From positions 2,010,925-2,074,924 of the forward strand of contig NZ_CP139478.1 in the NCBI RefSeq assembly GCF_034259105.1: 64,000 nucleotides of DNA, written 5' to 3'. The position numbers and the translations under genes are program-made. Shown piece by piece: positions 44,810 through 53,967 of the stretch (positions are counted from its first letter, which is position 1; each line of letters starts with the position of its first letter). Below the pieces are notes generated by a model that had not been told where the DNA came from, ran no database searches, and saw nothing but the letters and a program-made list of their open reading frames with translations. The DNA comes from Limosilactobacillus reuteri. Its GTDB lineage: Bacteria; Bacillota; Bacilli; Lactobacillales; Lactobacillaceae.

Positions 44810-45884
44810 GTCGTTTGTAAAATTAAGTTAGAAAAAATAAAAAGCCATTTGTGATAGACTTTTGAATATCCCTAATCAAAAGAAAGGCAATCACAAATGA
44901 CCTATAAACATCTTACCACACGTGAATTAACTCTCATAGCTGATTTTTGGTATCAAGGTACTAAAGCTTATCGGACTGCTAAATTACTTCAGCGTAGTCA
45001 AGAAACCATCTATCGTGTTTATCGTTTCCTCAACGACGGTAAAACCATCGACCAATATCTTCAGACTTATCAGCGACATAAGCGTCGTTGTGGTCGGAAG
45101 CAGACCCAACTGCCAACTATCGAAGTTAACTATATCCATGCGCAAATCAAGGCAGGTTGGACTCCTGATACTATTATTGGTCGTCATGAACACCCAATTA
45201 GCTGCAGTATGCGCACCCTTTATCGCATGTTTGCCCGCAATCAGTATGGCTTTTCCGTTAAACAGCTACCGATGAAAGGAAAACGCCATCCCAATGGCTA
45301 TGTGGAACATCGTGGTAAAGCTGGCCAATTAGGATGCAGTATCTATCAACGATATCGTGATTTTCCGCATTACCAACATGAATTTGGGCACTTTGAAGCT
45401 GATACAGTTCAAGGTAAAGCTCACCGCGGAGCGGTAATGACGCTAGTAGAGCGACAATCCAAAGTAATGATTGTCCTTAATATTCATCATAAAACAGACG
45501 AAGCAGTGAATTGTCAGCTTGATCAATGGCTCGCTAAACTGCCACGTCACTTTGTTAAATCAATTACTTTTGATAACGGGAAAGAATTTGCTGGATGGCG
45601 AGAAATAGCCAATAAGTATGATCTTCACACCTATTTTGCGGAAGTCGGTGCTCCCAATCAACGAGGGTTAAACGAAAATAATAACGGCCTCTTGCGTCGT
45701 GATGGTCTTAGTAAAAAGCTAGATTTTCGCGATTTACCAGACGAACTAGTCACTCAGCTAATGCATCGTCGCAACAATATCCCACGAAAATCTCTTAATT
45801 ATCGTACACCATTAGAAGTATTCTTGAGTCATGTCACAGAAGAACAACTTTCACCTTTTTTCTAATTTAAATTGACATTTCAGG
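44810..45884 (+). mobile_element. IS30-family insertion sequence, type B, copy 2
   Basis: Same ends as copy 1 at 19.9 kb (GTCGTTTGTAAAATTAAGTT at the left, and AAATTGACATTTCAGG at the right), in the opposite orientation. It is inserted inside the C39 exporter gene, between codons for FLKT and EWTG. Exact ends are uncertain by 2-3 bases. Confidence 0.9.
44897..45865 (+). CDS. IS30 family transposase (type B, copy 2)
   Basis: The protein has 322 residues. It is intact and like copy 1 except for Thr in YRTAKLL and Cys in LGCSIYQ. The Arg-to-Cys change lies shortly before the first catalytic Asp (HFEADTVQGKA) and might reduce activity. The catalytic residues themselves are present. Confidence 0.95.
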   Translation: MTYKHLTTRELTLIADFWYQGTKAYRTAKLLQRSQETIYRVYRFLNDGKTIDQYLQTYQRHKRRCGRKQTQLPTIEVNYIHAQIKAGWTPDTIIGRHEHPISCSMRTLYRMFARNQYGFSVKQLPMKGKRHPNGYVEHRGKAGQLGCSIYQRYRDFPHYQHEFGHFEADTVQGKAHRGAVMTLVERQSKVMIVLNIHHKTDEAVNCQLDQWLAKLPRHFVKSITFDNGKEFAGWREIANKYDLHTYFAEVGAPNQRGLNENNNGLLRRDGLSKKLDFRDLPDELVTQLMHRRNNIPRKSLNYRTPLEVFLSHVTEEQLSPFF

Positions 45885-47093
45885 AGAATGGACTGGAATA
45901 GCAATTTTATTTGAAAAAAGTCAAAAATATATACCAGTTACTATTAAGCAACCTAATTTATTCTCTTATAGAACTTTATTAACAAAATTTCACAAATCAA
46001 TATTTTTAATAGTTATGTGTGCCATTCTATCCATGAGCGCTGAGATAATAGGAGCATTTCTCTTTCAAGGTATTATTGATAATTTTTTACCCCAACGAGA
46101 ATTAGGAATACTTAGTATAGTTTCATTAGGACTTATTATTGGGTATTTTGTTGGGAATTTGGCGAAATTTATTAATGAATTTCTAACAGATGTATTAGGT
46201 CAAAAATTAACTCAAAAAATAATAATGGATTATTTGAAGCATGTATTTAAATTGCCTATAAGCTTTTTTGAAACTAGAAAACGTGGTGAAATAATTTCTC
46301 GCTTTAATGATTCTAATAAGATAGTTGAGGCTATAGCGAATATTTATATTACTTGTAGCATCAATATACTAATGGTTATTGGAACACTAGGAGTTTTATT
46401 TTTACAAAGCTCTTACTTAGCATTTATAGCTATTATGTTTTTACCAATTTATTTAATTGTGATTTTCTTCTTTGTAAAGGTATTGGCAGATTGCATGAAA
46501 TAGAAAAAGTATGCAGAAAAATTCTGAAATTAGCTCGCTTATTGTTGATAGTTTATCTGGTATCGAGACGGTTAAGAGTATGGGCTGGGAAAATAATTAT
46601 ATAGCCAAAATAACGCAAAAGTATTTTGAACTTATGAAAGTCAATATTTCTTTTGCAAAGGTTTACCTTTTACAACAAAATTTAGTTTTATATGTTGATG
46701 CAATATATAGTGTCATTATTTTATGGCTAGGATCTCGCTTGGTAATTAATAATAATTTATTATTGGGGCAGCTGATTACTTTTAATGCATTACTAGTATT
46801 TTTAACGACCCCGTTAAAAGAGTTAGCACAACTTCAACCAAAAATTCAAGCTGCAAGTGTTGCAAATGACAGGTTAAATGAGATATTAACCATTTCATCA
46901 GAAAAAAAAGAACGAGGTAAATTATTAGAATTTCAGAATTCAGAGGAACTATTTGTCTTAAAAAACGTGTCTTATGCATACAATTTTGGTAGACAAGATC
47001 TTAATAATATTAATTTAAGAGTAAAGAAATCTGAAAAAATTGTACTAGCCTGTATATTGCAAAATACAGGCAACAGTCGATCAGAATAGTACC

Positions 47094-47300
47094 ATGTACC
47101 AGTCAATGAATTCCGGGCAAGTATCACTATGGAACAGCTATGTACGAGACATTCAAGAAGTTTCGCAAATAATAGCAGATGAAAAGCTCGATTCTATGGC
47201 TACGTTTAAAGTCCTGACACCTACTGATCAAAATAGATGTTTCTTAATTGTAAGTGATGGAAAAATAAAATATAATATTGGCGAAGATTTAGCTAACTAA
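47094..47300 (+). CDS. Short orphan ORF downstream of the exporter remnant
   Basis: A 68-codon frame starting MYQSMNSGQVSLWNSYVRDI and ending LIVSDGKIKYNIGEDLAN. It has no membrane segment and no ribosome site (AGAATAGTACC precedes it). CCTGTAT/ATACAGG-type hairpin sequence stands just upstream (47051-47072). It follows directly on the deletion that removed the exporter's nucleotide-binding domain, so it is probably the 3' fragment of a neighbouring gene of the former bacteriocin locus. I do not recognise the family. Confidence 0.35.
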   Translation: MYQSMNSGQVSLWNSYVRDIQEVSQIIADEKLDSMATFKVLTPTDQNRCFLIVSDGKIKYNIGEDLAN

Positions 47301-47333
47301 AATTTTTATCAAGAATATAAAACAACCTAAGTT

Positions 47334-47394
47334 CAAAAAATGGCACGCCTGTTTAAATGTAATTAGCACTCAAACAGACCTGCCATTTTTATTT
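47334..47394. terminator. Bidirectional terminator
   Basis: AAAAAATGGCA pairs with TGCCATTTTT, with inner CTGTTT/AAACAG. It lies between the orphan ORF and the convergent aldo/keto reductase gene. Confidence 0.88.
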
Positions 47395-47398
47395 ATCT

Positions 47399-48262
47399 TT
47401 ACATTTTTCCACCGTAAACAGGGTAAATATCAAAATCACCGTAGTCTAATGGCTTTACTCGCCGTAATAGGTCCATATCAGCTTCAGAAATTTCAAAATC
47501 GATTTCAGCATTTTCCTTCATGTGCTCTGGATTAGCAGTCTTTGGTAAGACAATCATTCCTAATTGCCAATCATACCGAATGCATAATTGTGGAACTGAA
47601 ACGTTGTACTTTTTCGCCATCTTTTCAATTACGGGATTGTCCAAAGCAGCTCCGTGAGCAACTGGTGAATATGCTTCAACCGCAATGTCGTGTTCATGAG
47701 TAAATGATAAAAGATTGAATGGAGTATGACCAATATGAGCTAAAACTTGATCAACAGCGGGAACGGTATCGCTATTCTTGATAATATTTTTAAGATCGGC
47801 TTTTTTGAAATTCGAAACGCCAATTGTTCGAATCTTACCTTCGTTAACGGCATCTTCCATAGCCCGCCAAGCTGCGAGATTTCCTTCCAGGTAACGATTA
47901 TCGGATTGATTTACTTCTTTCCATGGTTGAGGACTATGAATAAGCATCATGTCGATATAATCAAGCCCCATCTTTTCAAGAGTCTCGTCAATCGACTTTT
48001 TAGTTACATCATAATCTTTGTGTTCAGCAGCGATCTTTGAAGTAACAAAGATTTTATCCCGATCAATACCGGCCGTTCGTATACCTTCACCGACTCCCCG
48101 CTCATTGTCATAAGCCTGAGCTGTATCGATGTGCCGATATCCCATCTTAATTGCGTTGCGGACTACTTCAGCTACTTGATCATCATCAATCATCCAGGTT
48201 CCCAAGGCAAACTTAGGAATCTTTACACCACTGTTAAGCGTAATTGTCTCATCTAAAATCAT
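47399..48262 (-). CDS. Aldo/keto reductase
   Basis: The protein has 287 residues. The catalytic tetrad is visible: Asp and Tyr in GYRHIDTAQAYDNERGVG, Lys in FVTSKIA, and His in MMLIHSPQPW. The NADPH-binding end is MIVLPKTANPEHMKENAE. These enzymes reduce aldehydes and ketones such as methylglyoxal or diketogluconate-type substrates. It is intact, unlike the AKR genes at 17.9 and 30.1 kb. Start ATG 48262; GGACGGAG-like sequence upstream. The second group II intron ends 95 bp upstream of its start. Confidence 0.93.
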   Translation of the reverse strand: MILDETITLNSGVKIPKFALGTWMIDDDQVAEVVRNAIKMGYRHIDTAQAYDNERGVGEGIRTAGIDRDKIFVTSKIAAEHKDYDVTKKSIDETLEKMGLDYIDMMLIHSPQPWKEVNQSDNRYLEGNLAAWRAMEDAVNEGKIRTIGVSNFKKADLKNIIKNSDTVPAVDQVLAHIGHTPFNLLSFTHEHDIAVEAYSPVAHGAALDNPVIEKMAKKYNVSVPQLCIRYDWQLGMIVLPKTANPEHMKENAEIDFEISEADMDLLRRVKPLDYGDFDIYPVYGGKM

Positions 48263-48356
48263 TGTTCTCCGTCCTTTCGCATTTCAAGTTATTCCTACAA
48301 AACCATTGTCGTCATTTTTTCCATAAATGTAAAATGGTAAGCCTTGATTTGAACAA

Positions 48357-50266
48357 ATCGAGTAGGAGATAATTGATTAGTTCAATTATCGACCTCTCAC
48401 ACCACCGTACGTACGGTTCCGTATACGGCGGTTCGACAACTTAATCACATTGAATTGACTGGAGCGTCTTGGACATATTCATAAGTCCGAGTTGTTCCAG
48501 TTTTCTATTAGTTAGAGAATAGCTCAAGGTCTTACTATGTGCAGTTCGCCAGTAGCCCTTTCGGGTACTAGCGAAGACATATGCATCATGCTGGGGCAGC
48601 CCCAACTTCTGTAAGTTAGTTACCTTAGTTTTAAACTTTTTCCATTGCTTCCAAATATACTGCCTTATTCGGACCCTCAACCACTTGTCAAGGCGTTGAA
48701 TAAAGTTAGTTAGTTTCCCAATTGAGTAGTACTGAAGCCACCCACGCATTTTTCGATGAATTTCTTCAAACATTCTTGTCAGAGATATTCCACGATTACG
48801 TTTAGTTAATAACTTCAGTGCTTTCTTTACTCGTTGTTGCGATTGTTTAGCTGGACGGGCGTAGGCCCCATTGTGGTCTACACCCAACGAAAAGCCAAGA
48901 AACTTCAACCGTAGCGGGCTACCGACTTTGGTTTTATCTGGGTTCACTTTAACTTTCAAGCGCTTTTCTAGAAACTGGGTAATGCTTCGCATTACTCGTT
49001 CTCCGGCTCGTTGACTTTTAACATAGATGTTACAATCATCCGCATAGCGCACAAAGTGGTGACCACGTCTAGTCAACTCTTCGTCCAACTCATTTAGATA
49101 GATGTTCGCCAGTAGTGGTGACAATGGCCCTCCTTGTGGGGTTCCTTTTTCACTCTTAGCGAAAAGCCCATGGTCTAAGACTCCGCTAGTTAGAAACTTA
49201 CGAATGAGTCTTAGTGTCCATGGGTCATCAATATATTGTTGGAGATACTTAATCATCAAGTCATGATTAACGTTATCAAAATAGGCTTTTAGGTCTAAGT
49301 CGACAACTCTTCGATAACCTTGATTATAAAGATCTACTACTTTTGAAATAGCGTCATGGGCCCCACGGTGGGGACGGAAGCCAAAGCTATTATCAGAGAA
49401 AATACGCTCAAAGATAGGCGTAAGAATTTGGGCTACAGCTTGTTGAACCATTCGGTCCACCACCGTTGGTATTCCAAGTCTTCTTACTCCACCATTAGGC
49501 TTCGGAATTTCTACCCGTTTGACTGGAGCTGGTTTATACTTGCCCTCACGCAAACTAGCGATCAGTTCCGTCTTATTTTCTCTGAGATATGGCAGAAGGT
49601 CATTGACTGTCATATCGTCAACGCCTGCTGCTCCTTTATTTCTCTTAACTCGCAAATAAGCCTGATTAAGGTTATTGCGATCCAAGACCAGGTCTTGGAT
49701 AGTGACACTCATACCTTTACCTTCACCATAACCGGTACTACGCGCCCTTGTGTACTTTCGGTTTTCCAAACCTATCCTCGACAAGCGGTCAGCTTGTTGT
49801 TCTGTTTTCTGCGATTGTCGCACCTGATTACACCTCCGATATAAGTTACAAGTTATTGTCGTTCAGTCCTTCATCTGATTATTCAAACTACTATGACCTC
49901 GGCTGACTTCTGGCTTACTCAACACTGCATCACTGCACCGCTTGTTTCTGTGGAAATTAAACTTATTCCTCTTGTCGGAAACGTGTAGGCCAGATCTCCC
50001 CGGGTAAGAATATTAGCTTTCGTACCATGTCATCGTTAGCTTTACTGAGACCAACTTCGAGTAGTATTGGACTTCAACTTGTCTAGCAGCCTTATCCAGT
50101 TAATTTCAGCCTTATAGCTACTTCTTGTTCATCGATGCAGTACTTTGCCTTAGACTTCCTTCAGATTCCACCTCACGGTGGACACCCTTGTCCTCAGCTC
50201 ATGGTTCCGACTACTACGGCCCATAGCGGACTTTCACCACCTAGCTAATACCCATGCCGGGCGCAC
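48357..50266 (-). mobile_element. Group II intron, class C, copy 2
   Basis: The element is 1,910 bp, the same length as copy 1, with the same 5' GTGCGCCCGGC (at 50266) and 3' CTACTCGAT (at about 48357). Only a few base differences are visible (for example near 50038 and 50106, and in the maturase gene). It too lies directly after a terminator hairpin ending in TTTA. The 49824-50266 stretch is intron RNA structure, not coding. Confidence 0.92.
48441..49823 (-). CDS. ltrA: Group II intron-encoded reverse transcriptase/maturase, copy 2
   Basis: The protein has 460 residues. It keeps the RT core with YADD (260-263) and the maturase domain, and no endonuclease domain. It differs from copy 1 at LGLPQHD versus LGMSQRD. 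Both copies are intact, so each could support mobility of both introns. Confidence 0.95.
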   Translation of the reverse strand: MRQSQKTEQQADRLSRIGLENRKYTRARSTGYGEGKGMSVTIQDLVLDRNNLNQAYLRVKRNKGAAGVDDMTVNDLLPYLRENKTELIASLREGKYKPAPVKRVEIPKPNGGVRRLGIPTVVDRMVQQAVAQILTPIFERIFSDNSFGFRPHRGAHDAISKVVDLYNQGYRRVVDLDLKAYFDNVNHDLMIKYLQQYIDDPWTLRLIRKFLTSGVLDHGLFAKSEKGTPQGGPLSPLLANIYLNELDEELTRRGHHFVRYADDCNIYVKSQRAGERVMRSITQFLEKRLKVKVNPDKTKVGSPLRLKFLGFSLGVDHNGAYARPAKQSQQRVKKALKLLTKRNRGISLTRMFEEIHRKMRGWLQYYSIGKLTNFIQRLDKWLRVRIRQYIWKQWKKFKTKVTNLQKLGLPQHDAYVFASTRKGYWRTAHSKTLSYSLTNRKLEQLGLMNMSKTLQSIQCD

Positions 50267-50302
50267 TAAAAAAGAGGTTAGAGCTTAAAATTGCTCAACC
50301 TC
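50267..50302 (-). terminator. Terminator hairpin at the insertion site of intron copy 2
   Basis: On the minus strand GAGGTTGAGC pairs with GCTCTAACCTC (one bulge) around AATTTTAA, followed by TTTTTTA and then the intron 5' end. It would terminate the transcript of the GNAT gene remnant. Confidence 0.88.
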
Positions 50303-50312
50303 ATAAAGTTTA

Positions 50313-50664
50313 CTACTCATTAAAATGCCTACCCATCATATAAAGAGAGCGCATTTGACCATTTATTTCAGAAATTTGTGGTAACTTACCCCATTCTTCG
50401 TACCCACAGGAGGTAAAAGATGGTAGCTTGCTTGATTTTCAATATAAATATACGCAATTACAGTTCTTATATCTAAATGATCTTCAATTTGTTTTGCGCA
50501 TATCTTAATAAAGCATAGCCAAGATTTTGTCGCCGATAATCTTTATGAATATAAATAGCTATCTGCGCCGAATGATCATGGGCAGGATGCGGATAAAAAT
50601 ACTCAAGAACACATCAGGCGATTACTTGATCATCTATTGTCGCTAGCCAAATTTGATAATCCAT
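50313..50664 (-). pseudogene. GNAT acetyltransferase, multiply disrupted
   Basis: ATG 50664 starts MDYQIWLATIDDQVIA, then TGA, then CVLEYFYPHPAHDHSAQIAI and the acetyl-CoA motif YIHKDYRRQNLGYALLRYAQ in the same frame. Near 50470-50500 a stop and frame change follow. The C-terminal part SCGYEEWGKLPQISEINGQM and SLYMMGRHFNE is in another frame, ending at TAG 50313. At least one nonsense codon and one indel are needed, so the gene is dead. Start-side ribosome sequence is AAGGAAGC. Confidence 0.82.
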
Positions 50665-50704
50665 ATCAAAGCTTCCTTACAGAATTTTTTTACCCACTAA
50701 GTTA

Positions 50705-51310
50705 TTACTTGTCATAGAAATGCTGCCATTCTTTATTAACATTTTCGCGAGTTGTCTTTGTCCCAGTCCATGATGGAACTTTTACAACCCCATCAATCTT
50801 ACTCTTAGGTACAAATCCCCAGTAACGACCATCGTTTGAAACGCTCCGGTGATCCCCAAGAACAAAGTATTCACCTTTCGGAACTTTTGTGGCACCATTA
50901 TTCTTTAACCAACTGTTCTGAACTGAGATACTACGCAGTGTCCAGTTTCCAGTTCCGGTTGTTCGTTGACTCTTGCTAATGTAGTCTTGATTAATCTTTT
51001 TGCCGTTAACATAAATGTTTCCATTCTTAGAGCTAACAGTATCACCAGGAAGTCCAATTACTCGCTTAACATAATCAGTCTTGACCGATACTTGCGGATC
51101 AACACCATTAGCATCAAATACAACGACACTTCCATGATGGATCTTGGCAGTTTTCAAACAAAATACTCGTTCATTATTTTGTAAGTTTGGTTGCATGGAT
51201 GGGCCATCAACCCGAACAATTTGGAAGAAAAACTGCTTAATTACTAATGCGATTATTAACCCGATTAAAATGGGAATAATCCAACTCATTGCTTCACGAA
51301 ATGCTTTCAT
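50705..51310 (-). CDS. lepB: Signal peptidase I
   Basis: The protein has 201 residues. It has one N-terminal membrane anchor (about 9-30). The catalytic Ser38 is in VDGPSMQPNL and Lys82 in DYVKRVIGLPGD, and the C-terminal box is GEYFVLGDHRSVSNDGRYWG. It removes signal peptides at the outer face of the membrane. It is intact, with an IS30 about 105 bp upstream of its start. The intervening 51311-51415 bases hold AT-rich promoter-like sequence. Confidence 0.95.
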   Translation of the reverse strand: MKAFREAMSWIIPILIGLIIALVIKQFFFQIVRVDGPSMQPNLQNNERVFCLKTAKIHHGSVVVFDANGVDPQVSVKTDYVKRVIGLPGDTVSSKNGNIYVNGKKINQDYISKSQRTTGTGNWTLRSISVQNSWLKNNGATKVPKGEYFVLGDHRSVSNDGRYWGFVPKSKIDGVVKVPSWTGTKTTRENVNKEWQHFYDK

Positions 51311-51415
51311 TATAATTCCTCAATTTCTTTATCTAACTGTTATTAATCATACAACTAGTAATAAAACCTGAAAAGTTATTTATAATAAATAATATATTAT
51401 TTTCACATTTAATAA

Positions 51416-52490
51416 CCGCCGTTTGTAAAATTAAGTTAGAAAAATAGAAAAGCCATTTGTGGTAGACTTTTGAATACCCCTAAACAAAAGAAAGGAAACC
51501 ACAAATGACTTACACCCATCTTACCACAAACGAGCTGACAATCATCGCCCATTCTTTCGTGCAAAAGCTTAAAGCGTACCGAGTGGCCCAAATGATCAAA
51601 CGTTGCGCCGAAACCGTTTATCGCGTTTATCGTTACCTGGAAACCGGTGCCTCAATTGCTGATTATCAAGATCACTATATGCGCAATAAGCAACGTTGTA
51701 GCCGAAAACGTACTCAGTTGTCACTGGCTGAACTCACTTATATCAACGACAAAATTGCCCAGGGGTGGACGCCTGATACCATTATTGGGCGCGCTGAGCG
51801 CCCAATTAGTTGTAACCGGCGAACTCTTTACCGGATGTTTGAACGTGGCCAGTTCGGCTTCGATGTCCGTTCCTTGCCGATGCGAGGTAAGCGGCACCCG
51901 AATGGCTATGTCGAGCGCCGTGGGAAGGCTGGCCAATTGGGGCGAAGTATTCACGAGCGTGCCAAGGACTTTCCGCACTATGCCACTGAATTTGGGCACC
52001 TTGAAGCTGATACCGTCCAAGGCAAAAAGCACCAAGGGGCGGTAATGACCCTGACCGAACGCCAATCGAAGGTCGAAATTGTACTCAATGTGCACGAAAA
52101 GACGGCTGATGCGATTAACCAACACTTAAGTCAGTGGCTTCGGAAATTCCCGCGGCACTTCTTCAAATCGATTACCTTTGACAACGGAAAAGAATTCGCC
52201 GGCTGGCGCGAGATTGCCAATCAATTTGACCTTCACACTTACTTTGCCGAGGTTGGTGCTCCCAATCAACGAGGGCTGAACGAAAACAACAACGGTCTTT
52301 TACGCCGGGATGGCTTAACGAAACAGCTAGATTTCCGCAATCTTCCTGATGAATTGGTAACCCAACTGATGAGTAAGCGAAATAACCTGCCCCGTAAATC
52401 ACTAGGCTATCGAACTCCATATGAAGTATTCATGTCTTACGTCACTGATGAGCAACTATTTTCTTTCTAACTTAAATTGACATTTCGGGA
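51416..52490 (+). mobile_element. IS30-family insertion sequence, type A, copy 2
   Basis: Same ends as copy 1 (CGCCGTTTGTAAAATTAAGTT on the left less one base, and AAATTGACATTTCGGG on the right), inverted relative to it. The long-hairpin repeat element copy 2 begins only about 15 bp past its right end. Confidence 0.9.
51505..52470 (+). CDS. IS30 family transposase (type A, copy 2)
   Basis: The protein has 321 residues. It is intact, and identical to copy 1 apart from Ser in place of Gly in NKQRCSRKRTQ. The DDE residues in HLEADTVQGKK, TFDNGKEFAGW and NENNNGLLRR are all present. Confidence 0.95.
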   Translation: MTYTHLTTNELTIIAHSFVQKLKAYRVAQMIKRCAETVYRVYRYLETGASIADYQDHYMRNKQRCSRKRTQLSLAELTYINDKIAQGWTPDTIIGRAERPISCNRRTLYRMFERGQFGFDVRSLPMRGKRHPNGYVERRGKAGQLGRSIHERAKDFPHYATEFGHLEADTVQGKKHQGAVMTLTERQSKVEIVLNVHEKTADAINQHLSQWLRKFPRHFFKSITFDNGKEFAGWREIANQFDLHTYFAEVGAPNQRGLNENNNGLLRRDGLTKQLDFRNLPDELVTQLMSKRNNLPRKSLGYRTPYEVFMSYVTDEQLFSF

Positions 52491-52504
52491 ACATTAAAAA
52501 GATG

Positions 52505-52633
52505 TGAGTGGAAAATTAACCTTCTCGACAAGGCGGTGGGCTAAGGATAGAACGGTGATTAGCACGGCACGGGCTGATTATCGTTCGGACTTAGCCTCGA
52601 GCCTTGTGGCGACGCGAAGCTAGTTCCACGATA
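52505..52633. repeat. Long-hairpin intergenic element, copy 2 (candidate structured RNA)
   Basis: Stems matching copy 1: GTGGAA (52508-52513) with TTCCAC (52624-52629); CAAGGC with GCCTTG; GGCTAAG with CTTAGCC; GAACG with CGTTC, around the same loop TTAGCACGGCACGGGCTG. The part between the outer stem and GCCTTG has diverged (GGCGACGCGAAGCTAG replaces AGTTAA), while the core of about 90 bp is nearly identical. It lies between IS30 and the 3' end of the ATP-grasp ligase gene, again next to a minus-strand gene end. Confidence 0.75.
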
Positions 52634-52655
52634 TCTTAGACAATATTCGTATAAA

Positions 52656-52700
52656 AGAAGAGGCTGTTGAAAAAACAAGTTTTTTCCAGCCTCTTCTTTT
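52656..52700. terminator. Terminator following repeat element copy 2
   Basis: GAGGCTG (52660-52666) pairs with CAGCCTC (52687-52693), with the GAAAAA/TTTTTTC extension, the same hairpin as at 22101-22153. It ends the D-Asp ligase/MurE transcript on the minus strand. Confidence 0.88.
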
Positions 52701-52705
52701 AATTT

Positions 52706-53950
52706 TTATTTCTTTTCGACAAAGTACTTTTCGAAGTTCTTTTGATAGTTATGATTAATCCGTTGTTCCATTAACCACCGCATGAAATTCATGTCCTTGT
52801 CATAATGGAAAGTTGTTCCATAGCGACCTTCTTTAATAAGCTCCTCAGCCTGTTTTTTAATTTCGTTATTTTTAGCATACTGAAGGAAGGTCTTTTTTGA
52901 GACCCCCAGCCATAACTTATAGTTGCTTTCGTCCTTGTTCCCATAAATCGTCTCTTGATCTTTTAAGCTATCAAAAACGTAATCTTCAACTGGGAAAGTA
53001 GCAAGTTGATAGCCATTTAATGAAACGAAGAAACTACTACGACCTTGGCGAGGATTGAGGTCAAATACCTTGAATTGGCCATCACGACGGTCATATTTCA
53101 AATCAAAGTTAACAAATCCAGTAAATTCAATACTTTCAAGGAAATTCTTGATGTTGTCATAGATTTGTTGATCATATGCTGGCATAATCGCAACGTAATT
53201 ACCAACATTTGCTGGATTGCAATCTTCAAGTAGCGGGTGACCGAGACACATCATCTTTACCTTATGATCTTTATCAACGTAACAATTGATGGTCCGCATA
53301 TTACTATCATCACCAGGGATAAATTCTTGTAAAACGAGGTCGCCATTGTATGGACTATGCTCATAGATAATCCCCAGAACTTCCGCTAATCTTTCTGGTG
53401 TCTTAATAATATAAGCCTTTTCATACCCTTCAAAGTTTCCCTTATGCCATTGCACCGCATCAGCAGCCTTCAAAGCAATTGGAAATTCAAATGGTGATTT
53501 ATAGTTCTTGTAATCAAGGTCCGGTTTTAAAATATCGGTTTTAGGATAAGGCAAACCATACTTTTCACAGACATTGTAGAACTTCTCTTTATCCGTTAAT
53601 GTTGCCACTTCATCATAATCAGCATATGGACAGAACATGTGCTGAGAAAGTTCTTTGCGATTTTTTGCAACTAATTCAGTGTAGTCATCCCCACAACTAA
53701 TTAAAACGGTCTTCTTGCCCTGCTTAGCAAACTCATCTGCCGCTTCAATTAATACTTTCGTAAACACTTCTGGTGATTGTAATTGTTCATTATAATGCAA
53801 TTCAACAATTTTTGAATAACGGGTTGGTGCCAATGGTTGGCGAGCATATAATTGCGACTTAATCCCATATTTTTCATACATCGACCGTGCCATTCCGTAA
53901 GCGTTGAAATCACTACCTAGAATCAATGGAACAAAAGGTTGTTCACTCAT
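52706..53950 (-). CDS. ATP-grasp carboxylate-amine ligase, probable D-aspartate ligase
   Basis: The protein has 414 residues. The ATP-grasp fold shows in [16 protein letters not shown] (Lys of the first ATP loop), [20 protein letters not shown], and [10 protein letters not shown] with [14 protein letters not shown] (Mg2+-binding Asp/Asn). Asl-type D-aspartate ligases, which add D-Asp to the Lys side chain of the peptidoglycan precursor, have this size and layout. The gene directly follows murE (17 bp), and L. reuteri-type walls use L-Lys-D-Asp bridges. Function is inferred from fold and neighbour. Confidence 0.75.
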   Translation of the reverse strand: MSEQPFVPLILGSDFNAYGMARSMYEKYGIKSQLYARQPLAPTRYSKIVELHYNEQLQSPEVFTKVLIEAADEFAKQGKKTVLISCGDDYTELVAKNRKELSQHMFCPYADYDEVATLTDKEKFYNVCEKYGLPYPKTDILKPDLDYKNYKSPFEFPIALKAADAVQWHKGNFEGYEKAYIIKTPERLAEVLGIIYEHSPYNGDLVLQEFIPGDDSNMRTINCYVDKDHKVKMMCLGHPLLEDCNPANVGNYVAIMPAYDQQIYDNIKNFLESIEFTGFVNFDLKYDRRDGQFKVFDLNPRQGRSSFFVSLNGYQLATFPVEDYVFDSLKDQETIYGNKDESNYKLWLGVSKKTFLQYAKNNEIKKQAEELIKEGRYGTTFHYDKDMNFMRWLMEQRINHNYQKNFEKYFVEKK

Positions 53951-53967
53951 TAGATCCCCACTCCTCT

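Larger units (their letters stand above)
44424..47080 (+). pseudogene. Bacteriocin-processing ABC exporter (C39 peptidase type), broken by IS30, frameshift and NBD loss
   Basis: GTG 44424 after GAGGAGGAG starts MKFKKYYTAQVDESDCGVAA, the C39 peptidase with its active Cys, and later HYYVLN with the His. After FLKT the gene is split by an IS30 (about 44810-45884). It resumes with EWTGIAILFEKSQKYIPVTI and the ABC membrane domain (NFLPQRELGILSIVSLGLII, SFFETRKRGEIISRFND). A frameshift/stop lies near 46500-46515. The nucleotide-binding domain begins (FVLKNVSYAYNF) but stops at KSEKIVLA, before Walker A. An intact protein would have about 700 residues. No double-glycine bacteriocin gene is visible nearby. 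Confidence 0.9.

Noticed and set aside
44361..47300. A double-glycine bacteriocin precursor near the exporter remnant
   Set aside because: No short frame with a leader ending in GG or GA and a ribosome site was found in either strand of this interval.
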